From: Bordetella petrii
GTDB lineage: Bacteria; Pseudomonadota; Gammaproteobacteria; Burkholderiales; Burkholderiaceae_B
Reading direction: 5' to 3'
DNA: 64,000 bases
Assembly: GCA_017745595.1 (NCBI GenBank)
Contig: WMBV01000019.1
Location: 1 to 64,000 of the forward strand
The translations under genes were made by a program, and so were the position numbers. Positions 8,572-17,951 of the stretch are shown here, piece after piece (position 1 is the stretch's first letter; each line of letters opens with the position of its first letter). The notes under the pieces are model-generated. The model was not told the origin of the DNA and did no database searches. It saw nothing but the letters and a program-made list of their open reading frames with translations.

Positions 8572-9486
8572 CTACACGGTGTCCGAAGTCTGGTCTTGCG
8601 CGGGGCGTTTGCGGCTGCCGAAGCGCTCGGCGAACTGCCGCGTGAACACGGCGCCGAAGAAAAAGATCTGCGCCGAATAATAAATCCACAGCAGCAGCGC
8701 GATCAGCGACCCCGCCGCCCCATAGGCCGACACCTTGCCGCCGCTGCCCAGGTACAGGCCGATGCCCCACTTGCCCACCAGAAACAGCGCGGCGGTCACG
8801 ATGGACCCGGGGATCACGTCGCGCCACGGGATGGTGATGCTGGGCAGCAGCTTGTACACCACCGCGAACAGCGCCGTGACCACGGCAAACGAAAACAGGT
8901 TTGCCATCCAGCCGGCCAGCACCGCGAAGGTCGAGTTCGTCCACAGGACGCCGTAATAGCCCTTGGCGGCGCCCAGCGCTGCGTTCATGATCAGCGATAT
9001 CAGCAGAAACGCCGCCAGCACCAGTACCAGGCCGAACGACACCATGCGGCTGCGCACCAGGCCCTGCAGGCCCGCCTTGCGCTGGTCGGTGGCGTCCCAT
9101 AGTTCGTCCAGACTGGCCTGCAGTTCGGCAAAGGCCGTGGTGGCGCTGAAGATCAGCACCGCAATCGACAGCAGCGCCGCGATCCAGCCGCCGCCCGATT
9201 CATGGGCGCTGGCCAGTACCGTTTGTATGACCTCGGCGCCGCGCGCGCCCGTCAGGTCGCGCACCTGCTCGAACAATTCCGAGCGCACCGCTTCTTCGCC
9301 AAAAAATATGCCCGCGACCGCGATCACCAGAATCAGCATCGGCGCCAGCGAAAACACCATGTACAGCGCCAGCGCCGCGCCCTTGCTCGAGGCGCGGTGG
9401 CTGGACCACTGCTTGGCGGAGTCGACCAACAATCCATAGATCGCCGAGGGGCGCAGCACTTGCAGCAAACGGGGCGAGATAGACAT
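8572..9486 (-). CDS. YihY/UPF0761 (BrkB-like) inner-membrane protein
   Basis: This 304-residue protein has about six hydrophobic segments, starting with GAALALYMVFSLAPMLILVIAVAG (residues 38-61 approximately) and ending with LIALLLWIYYSAQIFFFGAVF, the signature of the YihY/BrkB family. The family was once called ribonuclease BN, but that assignment was an error in the literature; the true function is unsettled. The ATG at 9486 matches family starts; a longer frame to 9573 adds an unrelated leader. The DUF481 gene starts 17 bases after it, suggesting one transcript. Confidence 0.85.
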   Translation of the reverse strand: MSISPRLLQVLRPSAIYGLLVDSAKQWSSHRASSKGAALALYMVFSLAPMLILVIAVAGIFFGEEAVRSELFEQVRDLTGARGAEVIQTVLASAHESGGGWIAALLSIAVLIFSATTAFAELQASLDELWDATDQRKAGLQGLVRSRMVSFGLVLVLAAFLLISLIMNAALGAAKGYYGVLWTNSTFAVLAGWMANLFSFAVVTALFAVVYKLLPSITIPWRDVIPGSIVTAALFLVGKWGIGLYLGSGGKVSAYGAAGSLIALLLWIYYSAQIFFFGAVFTRQFAERFGSRKRPAQDQTSDTV

Positions 9487-9584
9487 GGCGCTCTTTTTGC
9501 AGTGGGTATGCGGGCATTGTAGGGGGCGCGCTCGCCCCGCCACAATCCGCAAGCCGCGTGCCTGCAGTAGCACAGCAGATCAGC

Positions 9585-9616
9585 AGGTGTCTGACTCCCG
9601 CAGGGTGTCAGACACC
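9585..9616. repeat. Palindromic repeat, copy 6 (reverse)
   Basis: Identical to copy 4. It is single, between the groL terminator and the YihY gene. It is the last copy I can see; none was found in the remaining 54 kb. Confidence 0.88.
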
Positions 9617-9650
9617 GAAGGGTATTGGCCTGGCATTGGCCGTGGCTCCA

Positions 9651-9687
9651 AAACAAAACACCCCCAAGGGCGTACCCTTGGGGGTGT
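9651..9687 (-). terminator. Rho-independent terminator of groESL
   Basis: A perfect 13-bp stem (ACACCCCCAAGGG at 9658-9670 and its complement at 9675-9687) with a 4-base loop. On the minus strand it is followed by TTTTGTTTT, a U-rich tract. It lies 51 bases after the groL stop. Confidence 0.92.
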
Positions 9688-9738
9688 GGTCTGGCGTATC
9701 CCCGGCGGACCGAGGATGCTCGCGGCGACAGCGTGGAC

Positions 9739-11403
<1,665 letters not shown>

Positions 11404-11411
11404 TCAGGGAA

Positions 11412-11699
11412 TTACTGGATCACGGCGAGGATTTCTTCCTCGCGGATGACGAGCAGCTCTTCGCCGTCGACTTTCACTGCCTGGCCGGCGTACTTGCCGA
11501 ACAGAACCTTGTCGCCAGCTTTCAGGTCGACCGGCAGCACTTTGCCGTCTTCGGTCTTCTTGCCCGGGCCAACGGCAACCACTTCGCCTTGATCCGGCTT
11601 TTCAGCGGCGCTGTCGGGAATGACGATGCCCGAGGCAGTCTTGCGCTCGTTGTCCAGGCGTTTGACGATCACGCGATCGTGCAGGGGACGCAGGGCCAT
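11412..11699 (-). CDS. groS: Co-chaperonin GroES (10 kDa)
   Basis: The 95-residue GroES contains the N-terminal [27 protein letters not shown], the mobile-loop region and the typical [14 protein letters not shown] segment. It caps GroEL rings. An AGGAG ribosome site precedes the ATG. First gene of the heat-shock operon. Confidence 0.98.
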   Translation of the reverse strand: MALRPLHDRVIVKRLDNERKTASGIVIPDSAAEKPDQGEVVAVGPGKKTEDGKVLPVDLKAGDKVLFGKYAGQAVKVDGEELLVIREEEILAVIQ

Positions 11700-11759
11700 G
11701 AGGAACTCCTGTTTCTATATAGAAGGGTGAAATGATCGGGTTCAGGCCGGAAAGCTGTG

Positions 11760-11786
11760 TTAGCACTCACCGGCAGCGAGTGCTAA
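11760..11786 (-). promoter_or_regulatory. CIRCE operator (HrcA binding site)
   Basis: The sequence TTAGCACTC, nine bases, GAGTGCTAA is a perfect match to the CIRCE inverted repeat that HrcA binds. It starts right at the -10 box of the groES promoter and covers the expected transcription start, so bound HrcA would block initiation. Confidence 0.97.
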
Positions 11787-11814
11787 TTATAGGGATGATG
11801 CGGCGGGGTTCAAG
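11786..11814 (-). promoter_or_regulatory. groES promoter, overlapping sigma70 and sigma32 boxes
   Basis: On the minus strand TTGAAC (11813-11808), 16 bases and TATAAT (11791-11786) form a strong housekeeping promoter. The same bases read as CTTGAA, 14 bases and CCCTATAAT resemble the sigma32 heat-shock consensus. Basal and heat-shock transcription would both start inside the CIRCE element. Confidence 0.8.
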
Positions 11815-11898
11815 GGGGGGAGGGCTGTTGTTACATTTTGGCGCGTTTGTCGAGGTGCCGAAGTTTCCGGCCGGCCGGCACCTGCGATGAAATTCTCG

Positions 11899-11932
11899 GT
11901 GACTTTAGTTCGATAAACGTTGTATTATCGAA
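11899..11932 (+). promoter_or_regulatory. arsR promoter with overlapping ArsR operator
   Basis: A perfect 8-bp inverted repeat, TTCGATAA (11909-11916) and TTATCGAA (11925-11932), covers a likely -10 box TATTAT (11923-11928); a weak -35 GTGACT is at 11899-11904. ArsR-family repressors bind such repeats over their own promoters. The predicted start of transcription falls on or next to the arsR ATG at 11935, and no ribosome-binding site is present, suggesting a leaderless message. Confidence 0.7.
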
Positions 11933-11934
11933 TA

Positions 11935-12267
11935 ATGAATGAAAACGAAGCCATCGCCGCCCTTGCCGGCCTAGCCCACCCGCAGCGGCTACGCACGTTC
12001 CGCGCGCTGGTCGTGGCCGGCCTTCCGGGCCTTACTCCCAGTGTCCTGGCCGATCAGCTCGGCGTTGCCCGCAACACGCTGTCTTTTCATCTGAAAGAGC
12101 TTGCGCACGCCGGCCTGGTCAGCGTCGAGCAACAAGGGCGCAATCTGATTTATCGCGCCGATTTTTCCCGGATGAACGGGTTGCTCGGATATCTCACGGA
12201 ACACTGCTGCGAAGGGGCTTCCTGCGAGGCTTCCAACCCGGGCGGCTGCTCAACCCGCTGCTGCTAG
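11935..12267 (+). CDS. arsR: ArsR-family arsenite-responsive repressor
   Basis: A 110-residue winged-helix repressor. The recognition helix region is GVARNTLSFHLKELAHAGLV (about 43-62). The sensor is a cysteine-rich C-terminus: Cys91, Cys92 and Cys97, plus Cys105, Cys109 and Cys110. A CC-x4/5-C arrangement at this place is the As(III) site of the Acidithiobacillus ferrooxidans-type ArsR and differs from the helix-3 site of plasmid R773 ArsR. It should repress the downstream ars genes and itself. Confidence 0.92.
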   Translation: MNENEAIAALAGLAHPQRLRTFRALVVAGLPGLTPSVLADQLGVARNTLSFHLKELAHAGLVSVEQQGRNLIYRADFSRMNGLLGYLTEHCCEGASCEASNPGGCSTRCC

Positions 12268-12275
12268 GAACGCGC

Positions 12276-12350
12276 ATGCCACGTTCCACTTTCAACGTGC
12301 TCTTACGCTGTACGGGCAACTCGGCCTGCTCGGTCCTGGCCGAAGGTACA
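12276..12350 (+). pseudogene. Remnant of a low-molecular-weight-phosphatase-type arsC
   Basis: The first 25 codons after arsR read STFNVLLRCTGNSACSVLAEG. That is the N-terminus of the thioredoxin-type arsenate reductase family (usual form FNVLFLCTGNSARS with the CX5R phosphate loop), but the loop Arg is replaced by Cys and the similarity stops after about 24 residues. The frame continues without a stop into acr3, so an internal deletion seems to have removed most of arsC. Confidence 0.7.
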
Positions 12351-12362
12351 GGGAGCAAACCG

Positions 12363-13442
12363 ATGCCGTCCAGCACACAGTCGGCGCCGGCTCCGCGCCA
12401 ACGCCCCGGGATGAGTATTTTCGAGCGCTACCTCACGCTGTGGGTTTTCCTCTGCATCGTCCTGGGCGTGGGGCTTGGCCAGCTGATGCCCGCGCTATTC
12501 CAGGCCATCGGCCGCTGGGAAGTCGCCCAGGTGAACCTGCCTGTCGGGATCCTGATCTGGGTCATGATCATCCCGATGCTGCTCAAGGTGGACTTTGGCG
12601 CGCTGGGCCAGGTCAAGCAGCATTGGCGTGGCATCGGCGTGACGCTGTTCATCAACTGGGCGGTGAAGCCGTTCTCGATGGCCTTCCTGGGCTGGCTGTT
12701 CATCCGACAGATCTTTTCCCCCTGGCTGCCGGCGGACCAGCTGGACAGCTACATCGCGGGCCTGATCCTTCTGGCCGCCGCGCCGTGCACTGCCATGGTT
12801 TTCGTGTGGAGCCGGCTGACGGGCGGTGATCCGGTTTTCACGCTGTCCCAGGTGGCGCTGAACGACACGATCATGGTGTTCGCCTTCGCGCCCGTCGTCG
12901 GGCTGTTGCTGGGCCTGTCGGCCATCGCCGTGCCGTGGGATACCTTGCTGGTGTCCGTGGGGCTGTACATCGTCATTCCGGTCGTCCTTGCCCAGTTTTG
13001 GCGCCGCGCGCTGCTGCGCCGCGGGCAGATGGCCTTCGACCGGGCATTGGAGCGAATCGGGCCGTTCTCGATGGCGGCCTTGCTGCTGACGCTGGTATTG
13101 TTATTCGCGTTTCAGGGCGAAGCCATCATTGGCCAGCCGTTGGTGATCGCGATGCTGGCCGTGCCCATTCTCATTCAGGTGTTCTTCAATTCAGGCCTGG
13201 CTTACTGGCTCAATCGCCGCGTCGGCGAGAAGCACAGCATTGCGTGCCCGTCCGCGCTGATCGGGGCGTCCAACTTCTTTGAACTGGCCGTCGCCGCCGC
13301 GATCAGCCTGTTCGGATTCCAGTCTGGAGCCGCCCTGGCGACAGTTGTGGGGGTACTCATCGAGGTGCCCGTCATGCTGCTCGTTGTGCGGATCGTGAAC
13401 CAGAGCAAAGGCTGGTACGACGCCGGCATCCAGCGGAACTGA
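12363..13442 (+). CDS. acr3: Arsenite efflux permease, ACR3 family
   Basis: The 359-residue membrane protein exports As(III) using the proton gradient. About ten hydrophobic segments are visible. The essential transmembrane Cys is Cys142 in LAAAPCTAMVFVWS, and GASNFFELAVAAAISLFG is a family signature. The ATG at 12363 has GGGAG 7 bases upstream and was preferred over the in-frame ATG at 12276, which belongs to the arsC remnant. An alternative start at 12411 (MSIFERYL) cannot be excluded. Confidence 0.93.
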   Translation: MPSSTQSAPAPRQRPGMSIFERYLTLWVFLCIVLGVGLGQLMPALFQAIGRWEVAQVNLPVGILIWVMIIPMLLKVDFGALGQVKQHWRGIGVTLFINWAVKPFSMAFLGWLFIRQIFSPWLPADQLDSYIAGLILLAAAPCTAMVFVWSRLTGGDPVFTLSQVALNDTIMVFAFAPVVGLLLGLSAIAVPWDTLLVSVGLYIVIPVVLAQFWRRALLRRGQMAFDRALERIGPFSMAALLLTLVLLFAFQGEAIIGQPLVIAMLAVPILIQVFFNSGLAYWLNRRVGEKHSIACPSALIGASNFFELAVAAAISLFGFQSGAALATVVGVLIEVPVMLLVVRIVNQSKGWYDAGIQRN

Positions 13443-13443
13443 C

Positions 13444-14631
13444 GTGCAAGCCGCCCCTGTCCGGGTAGTCGGCGCCCTGGGAACGGCCCAAACGCTGGCC
13501 TGGGCGTCATCCTACTATCTGCCGGCCATGCTGGCGGATCCGATGGCGCGCGACCTGGGGGTATCGGCGCCGGCGGTCTATGCCGCCTTTTCCGCCGCCA
13601 TGGTGGCTTCGGCGCTTGTGGGCCCGTGGGCCGGACAGGCGATCGACCGGCGCGGTGGCCGCATCGTCCTGGTCAGCACGAGCTTGCTGTTTGCCTTCGG
13701 GCTCGGGATGCTGGGCAGCGCCCAGGGCCCCTGGCTAATGGTTGCAGCCTGGCTTGTCATTGGCGTGGCGATGGGTTCCGGGCTCTACGAGGCCGCCTTC
13801 TCTTGCCTGGTCCGACTCTATGGCCATCATGCACGCGGCGCCATCACGGGGATCACCTTGATTGCCGGATTCGCCAGCACCGTTGGATGGCCGTTCTCCG
13901 CCTGGATGGAAGCGCAATTCGGTTGGCGCGGCGCATGCTTTGGCTGGGCAGTCATGCATCTGCTGATCGGCTTGCCGCTGAACGCCTGGCTTCCCAAAGC
14001 GCCAGCCGTAGCGAACATGGAAAGCCTGAATGCCACGAATGCGGAGCACGTCGACGCGTCCCCGGCTTCCGGATCGGGGCAGCAACGGTACGCCACTATT
14101 CTTCTGGCGTTCGTGTTCGCGGCGACATGGTTTATCAGCACGGCCATGGCCACGCATCTGCCGCGGGTGCTGGAGGCGGCGGGAACCACGCTTTCCGCGG
14201 CCGTGGCCGTGGGAGCGCTGATCGGTCCCGCACAAGTGGCCGGCCGACTGCTCGAGTTCGGCCTTCTACGGCAAGTTCATCCATTGCTGTCGGCGCGGCT
14301 GGCCGCTCTTGCGCATCCGGCCGGCGTCGCCGTGCTGCTTACAGCCGGCCCGGCGATGGCCGCGCTCTTCGCCATCCTGCATGGGGCCGGCAACGGCATT
14401 CTGACTATCGCGAAGGGCACTTTGCCGTTGTCGCTATTCGGCCCGCAGGGCTATGGGGCGCGCCAAGGGTGGCTGATGATGCCGGCGCGGGTCGCGCAAG
14501 CGCTTGCGCCGTTTGTCTTCGGTGTGGCGCTGGATAGTTGGGGAGCCAACGCGCTATGGCTATCCGGATGCATCGGCCTGACTGCCTGCGCCGCGCTACT
14601 CCTGCTGCGTGCGCGGCCCGCGGCCCATTGA
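13444..14631 (+). CDS. MFS transporter of the ars operon
   Basis: A 395-residue major-facilitator protein with about twelve hydrophobic segments, a loop GQAIDRRGGRIV between TM2 and TM3 (MFS motif A) and a hydrophilic central loop at about 184-215. It begins with GTG one base after the acr3 stop, so translation is probably coupled. MFS genes at this place in ars operons are thought to export arsenicals, but the substrate of this branch is not certain; it is not fused or linked to a GAPDH gene as ArsJ would be. Confidence 0.8.
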   Translation: MQAAPVRVVGALGTAQTLAWASSYYLPAMLADPMARDLGVSAPAVYAAFSAAMVASALVGPWAGQAIDRRGGRIVLVSTSLLFAFGLGMLGSAQGPWLMVAAWLVIGVAMGSGLYEAAFSCLVRLYGHHARGAITGITLIAGFASTVGWPFSAWMEAQFGWRGACFGWAVMHLLIGLPLNAWLPKAPAVANMESLNATNAEHVDASPASGSGQQRYATILLAFVFAATWFISTAMATHLPRVLEAAGTTLSAAVAVGALIGPAQVAGRLLEFGLLRQVHPLLSARLAALAHPAGVAVLLTAGPAMAALFAILHGAGNGILTIAKGTLPLSLFGPQGYGARQGWLMMPARVAQALAPFVFGVALDSWGANALWLSGCIGLTACAALLLLRARPAAH

Positions 14632-14661
14632 AATCCAATCTTGTATCAACAGAGGCATCTT

Positions 14662-15084
14662 ATGAGTTCCATCACGATCTATCACAACCCCGCCTGCGGG
14701 ACATCGCGCAATGTCCTGGGCCTGATCCGCAACAGCGGCGAAGAGCCGGCGATCATCGAGTATTTGAAGACGCCGCCTGACGCCAAAACGCTGAAGTCGT
14801 TGATTTCCGCCATGGGCGTGCCGGTGCGGGCCGTGCTCCGGCAGAAAGGCACGCCATACGATGAACTGGGACTGTCGGACCCGAAATGGACAGAACAGCA
14901 ACTGATCGACTTCATGGTCCGGTATCCGATCCTGATCAATCGCCCCATCGTGGATACCCCGCTGGGCACCCGCCTCTGCCGTCCGTCGGAGGCGGTTCTG
15001 GATATCTTGCCGCAACCGCAGCGCGGCGCATTCAACAAGGAAGACGGCGAGCCGGTGATCGACCCGGAGGGCCGTCGTGTCTGA
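14662..15084 (+). CDS. arsC: Arsenate reductase, glutaredoxin-coupled ArsC
   Basis: A 140-residue ArsC of the E. coli R773 type, reducing arsenate to arsenite with glutathione and glutaredoxin. The catalytic Cys12 lies in [11 protein letters not shown]. Arg residues in the [12 protein letters not shown] and INRPIV/LCRPSE segments correspond to the substrate-binding arginines of the family. It is a complete enzyme and may have made the damaged arsC copy at 12276 dispensable. It overlaps arsH by 8 bases. Confidence 0.95.
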   Translation: MSSITIYHNPACGTSRNVLGLIRNSGEEPAIIEYLKTPPDAKTLKSLISAMGVPVRAVLRQKGTPYDELGLSDPKWTEQQLIDFMVRYPILINRPIVDTPLGTRLCRPSEAVLDILPQPQRGAFNKEDGEPVIDPEGRRV

Positions 15085-15784
15085 TTTGCTCGTTGACCTG
15101 CCCAATATTGACGCGTCGCTGTTCCAGACTCCCAGTTCCGCGGAGCTGTTCGCCCCCAGGCGCGCGACCCACGCGCCGCGTTTCCTGGTGCTGTATGGAT
15201 CGTTGCGCGAGCGTTCCTACAGCCGTCTGGTCGCCGAGGAAGCGGCGCGGCTGCTCCAGGCCCTGGGAGGCGAGGCGCGCTTGTTCAACCCGTCCGGGCT
15301 CCCGTTGGTCGATGACGCCCGTGACAGCCATCCAAAGGTTCGCGAGTTGCACGATCTGGTGCAATGGGCGGAAGGTATGGTCTGGAGTTCGCCGGAACGT
15401 CACGGCGCCATGACAGGCCTGATGAAGACGCAGATCGACTGGATTCCGCTGTCGGTAGGCGCTGTGCGTCCGACCCAGGGCAAGACCCTTGCGGTCATGC
15501 AGGTGTCGGGCGGGTCGCAGTCGTTTAACGCGGTCAACCAGATGCGCCTGCTGGGCCGCTGGATGCGGATGCTGACCATACCCAACCAGTCGTCGGTGGC
15601 CAAGGCGTACCAGGAGTTCGACGACACGGGGCGCATGAAGCCTTCGCCTTACTATGATCGCATCGTGGATGTCGTCGAAGAATTGATGAAGTTCACCTTG
15701 CTCACGCGGGATGTCGCACCGTATCTGGTGGATCGCTATAGCGAGCGAAAGGAAACCGCGGCTGCCCTTTCCGCCCGGATGTAG
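15077..15784 (+). CDS. arsH: ArsH, NADPH-dependent FMN oxidoreductase
   Basis: A 235-residue flavodoxin-like protein with the FMN phosphate loop GSLRERSYS (41-49) and the family segments [23 protein letters not shown] and [24 protein letters not shown]. ArsH proteins oxidise trivalent organoarsenicals and so protect against methylarsenite. It starts with GTG inside the arsC 3' end and closes the operon. Confidence 0.93.
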   Translation: MSDLLVDLPNIDASLFQTPSSAELFAPRRATHAPRFLVLYGSLRERSYSRLVAEEAARLLQALGGEARLFNPSGLPLVDDARDSHPKVRELHDLVQWAEGMVWSSPERHGAMTGLMKTQIDWIPLSVGAVRPTQGKTLAVMQVSGGSQSFNAVNQMRLLGRWMRMLTIPNQSSVAKAYQEFDDTGRMKPSPYYDRIVDVVEELMKFTLLTRDVAPYLVDRYSERKETAAALSARM

Positions 15785-15905
15785 CAGAAAATGGCACTCC
15801 TGCTCTTATTGGTAATGCACTAACGACAAATCTGATGGCCGGAAATCGACATGTCACCGGTGTCGACCAGCCCTCAACCCATGGCCGAGGTCCGCCGAAG
15901 CGCCA

Positions 15906-16676
15906 TCAACCCCGCGCAATCCACGGTTCTTCATGCTCGAGCGCGTCGGAAATGTCGCGGGCCGTCGCGATGACGGCGGCGCGCTGGCCTTCGCCGTCGA
16001 AATCGGGCTCGTGCACGACCAGGCTCAGCGCGCCTATGACCTGGCCGTTCGCGAAGATCGGCGCGGCGACGCCGACGCGCCCCTTGGCCACTTCCGATGC
16101 CGTGACGGCAACACCCGAGCGCCTGATCTCGAGCAACTGGTCGCGAAAGGCCTTCCAGCTTTTGCACGACAGTAGCTGCCGGATCTTCTCTTCATTCTCC
16201 AGATAAATGCGTTCCAGCACCCGGTCGCTGAGGTGCGCAAGGATCGCCTTGGACGTTGCGCCGACAAACAGCGGCATTGCGACGCCCCGTTCGTACATGG
16301 TGAGCGGGTAGGGCGCATCGCCCGCTTCCTGGTGCACACACATGACGTGGTTGCGATAGCGCCGGCTCAGCACGGCCACGGCGCGTTGCGTGGTGGCCTC
16401 TAGCAGCCTTCTCAGGTGAGGGGCGCCCAGGCGGATCAGCGGGTCGCTGATGCGCACCAGCCGATCGAACTGGACGAACGCGGGGCCCAGGACATAGCCC
16501 GACCCCACGACCGGGGCCAGGAAGCCGGCATGGTTCAGCTCCTGGACGTCCCGGTAGGCGGAACTGGTGGATGTGCCCATTTCCTGAGCGATGGCCTCGA
16601 CGGTCCAGACGGGCTGGTTCTCGAAGAGCTGAAGGATGTGAAGGATGCGATTTCGGGGGCGGATGTCAGCGGGCAT
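15906..16676 (-). CDS. IclR-family transcriptional regulator
   Basis: A 256-residue regulator: N-terminal winged helix (about 12-70, with PVWTVEAIAQEMGTSTSSAYRDVQEL) and a C-terminal IclR effector domain (about 80-250, with RGVAMPLFVGATSKAILAHL and AAPIFANGQVIGALSLV). It is divergent from the CobW-type GTPase and amidohydrolase genes, with inverted repeats between them, so it probably controls that catabolic group in response to its substrate. The effector is unknown. Confidence 0.9.
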   Translation of the reverse strand: MPADIRPRNRILHILQLFENQPVWTVEAIAQEMGTSTSSAYRDVQELNHAGFLAPVVGSGYVLGPAFVQFDRLVRISDPLIRLGAPHLRRLLEATTQRAVAVLSRRYRNHVMCVHQEAGDAPYPLTMYERGVAMPLFVGATSKAILAHLSDRVLERIYLENEEKIRQLLSCKSWKAFRDQLLEIRRSGVAVTASEVAKGRVGVAAPIFANGQVIGALSLVVHEPDFDGEGQRAAVIATARDISDALEHEEPWIARG

Positions 16677-16722
16677 GTAGGTAAAACTCTTGCTCGATCT
16701 GCAAATTGTAGTAAGCTAACCG

Positions 16723-16743
16723 AATTCGCACATATTGCGAATT
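16723..16743. promoter_or_regulatory. Inverted repeat, probable IclR-regulator operator
   Basis: AATTCGC, seven bases, GCGAATT is a perfect inverted repeat in the 88-base divergent gap. A second, overlapping pair is ATTGCGAATTT (16735-16745) with AAATCGCAAAT (16749-16759). Such half-sites next to an IclR gene are a common operator arrangement, likely serving both directions. Confidence 0.6.
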
Positions 16744-16764
16744 TATTTAAATCGCAAATTTACT

Positions 16765-17889
16765 ATGGCTCAGCAGACGACCAAGAACGACACGCGAATT
16801 CCCGTCAGCCTCCTGACGGGATTCCTGGGAAGTGGCAAGACCACGCTGCTCAATGCGTGGCTGACGGACCCGGCCATGGCCGACGCGGCCGTGATCGTCA
16901 ACGAGTTTGGCGAGATCGGAATCGATCATTCACTGATCGCCAGCAGCAACGACAACACAATCGAACTAAGTACCGGATGCCTGTGCTGCACCGTGCGCGG
17001 CGACCTGGTCGAAACGCTGCGCGATCTGCGCGTCAAGCGGGAACGCGGCGAGGTGCCTGCGTTTTCCCGGGTCCTGATCGAAACCACCGGCCTGGCCGAC
17101 CCGGTGCCCGTGATCCAGGCGCTGATTACCTTTCCGGTGGCCCGCGCGTTCCGCCTGGGGCGGGTAATTACCGTGGTCGACGCCGTGAACGGGGCCCGCA
17201 CGCTCGACGCGCATCCCGAGGCCGTGCGCCAGGCCGTGGTCGCCGATGAAATCGTACTGAGCAAGACAGACCTGGATGACGCCGCCGTCCACGGTCTGGC
17301 AGAGCGCCTGGCCGGCCTCAACCCCGGGATCCGCCTCGCCCGTTCCAGCCAGCAGGCGCCCCCGCCGGCATCGCTGCTCGATGGCGTCGACATCTACGAC
17401 CCGGCGGTCCGGCCGGAATCGGTGCGGCAGTGGTTGCAGGCCGAAAGCTACGCAGGACACGACCATGCCGATCATCATCACCCGGATGCGCACGGTTCGC
17501 ACGATCGGTCCGGACACCAGCACCGGCACGCCCATCGCCACGATGTCAATCGGCATTCTGACGATATCGGCAGCTTCTGCCTGACCTACGACGAACCCCT
17601 GCATTGGGAGCATGTTTGCGCATGGCTCGATGCCCTGGTGGTGGCCCACGGCGACCAGCTGCTGCGGGTGAAAGGTTTCGTGAATGTCGCCGAACGCCCG
17701 CGCCCGATCGTGGTGCAGGCGGTCCAGCGCCTGTTCCACCCGCCGGCCGAGTTGTCCGATTGGCCCGATGGCGACCGGCGTTCGCGCATCGTTTTCATCA
17801 CGCGAGGGTTGTCGCGCGAGTTTGTGGCCGAAGTATTCGAAACCCTGCGTTCGCGCGCCCCGCACGACGCCGCGGGGCAGCAGGCCTGA
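16765..17889 (+). CDS. COG0523 (CobW/ZNG1-type) GTPase, putative metallochaperone
   Basis: A 374-residue G3E GTPase: P-loop GFLGSGKT (19-26), NEFGEIGID (46-54), the metal-binding CLCC motif (72-75) and a C-terminal CobW domain from about residue 270. Between the domains (about 230-266) lies a long His/Asp-rich stretch, suited to zinc or another divalent metal. The ATG at 16765 follows the operator; an upstream TTG is in frame but unlikely. It is followed after 62 bases by a metal-dependent amidohydrolase, so it may load that enzyme. This role is inferred. Confidence 0.87.
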   Translation: MAQQTTKNDTRIPVSLLTGFLGSGKTTLLNAWLTDPAMADAAVIVNEFGEIGIDHSLIASSNDNTIELSTGCLCCTVRGDLVETLRDLRVKRERGEVPAFSRVLIETTGLADPVPVIQALITFPVARAFRLGRVITVVDAVNGARTLDAHPEAVRQAVVADEIVLSKTDLDDAAVHGLAERLAGLNPGIRLARSSQQAPPPASLLDGVDIYDPAVRPESVRQWLQAESYAGHDHADHHHPDAHGSHDRSGHQHRHAHRHDVNRHSDDIGSFCLTYDEPLHWEHVCAWLDALVVAHGDQLLRVKGFVNVAERPRPIVVQAVQRLFHPPAELSDWPDGDRRSRIVFITRGLSREFVAEVFETLRSRAPHDAAGQQA

Positions 17890-17951
17890 GCCGGGCACGC
17901 CGCGCCCGTTCCTGCTTTCGCACCCATCCATTTCCCAAGGAGAACATACCT

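Noticed and set aside
7484..9100. Single 538-codon frame covering DUF481 and part of the YihY gene
   Set aside because: The N-terminal 180 codons are a shadow of the YihY gene; a clear signal peptide begins at 8554.
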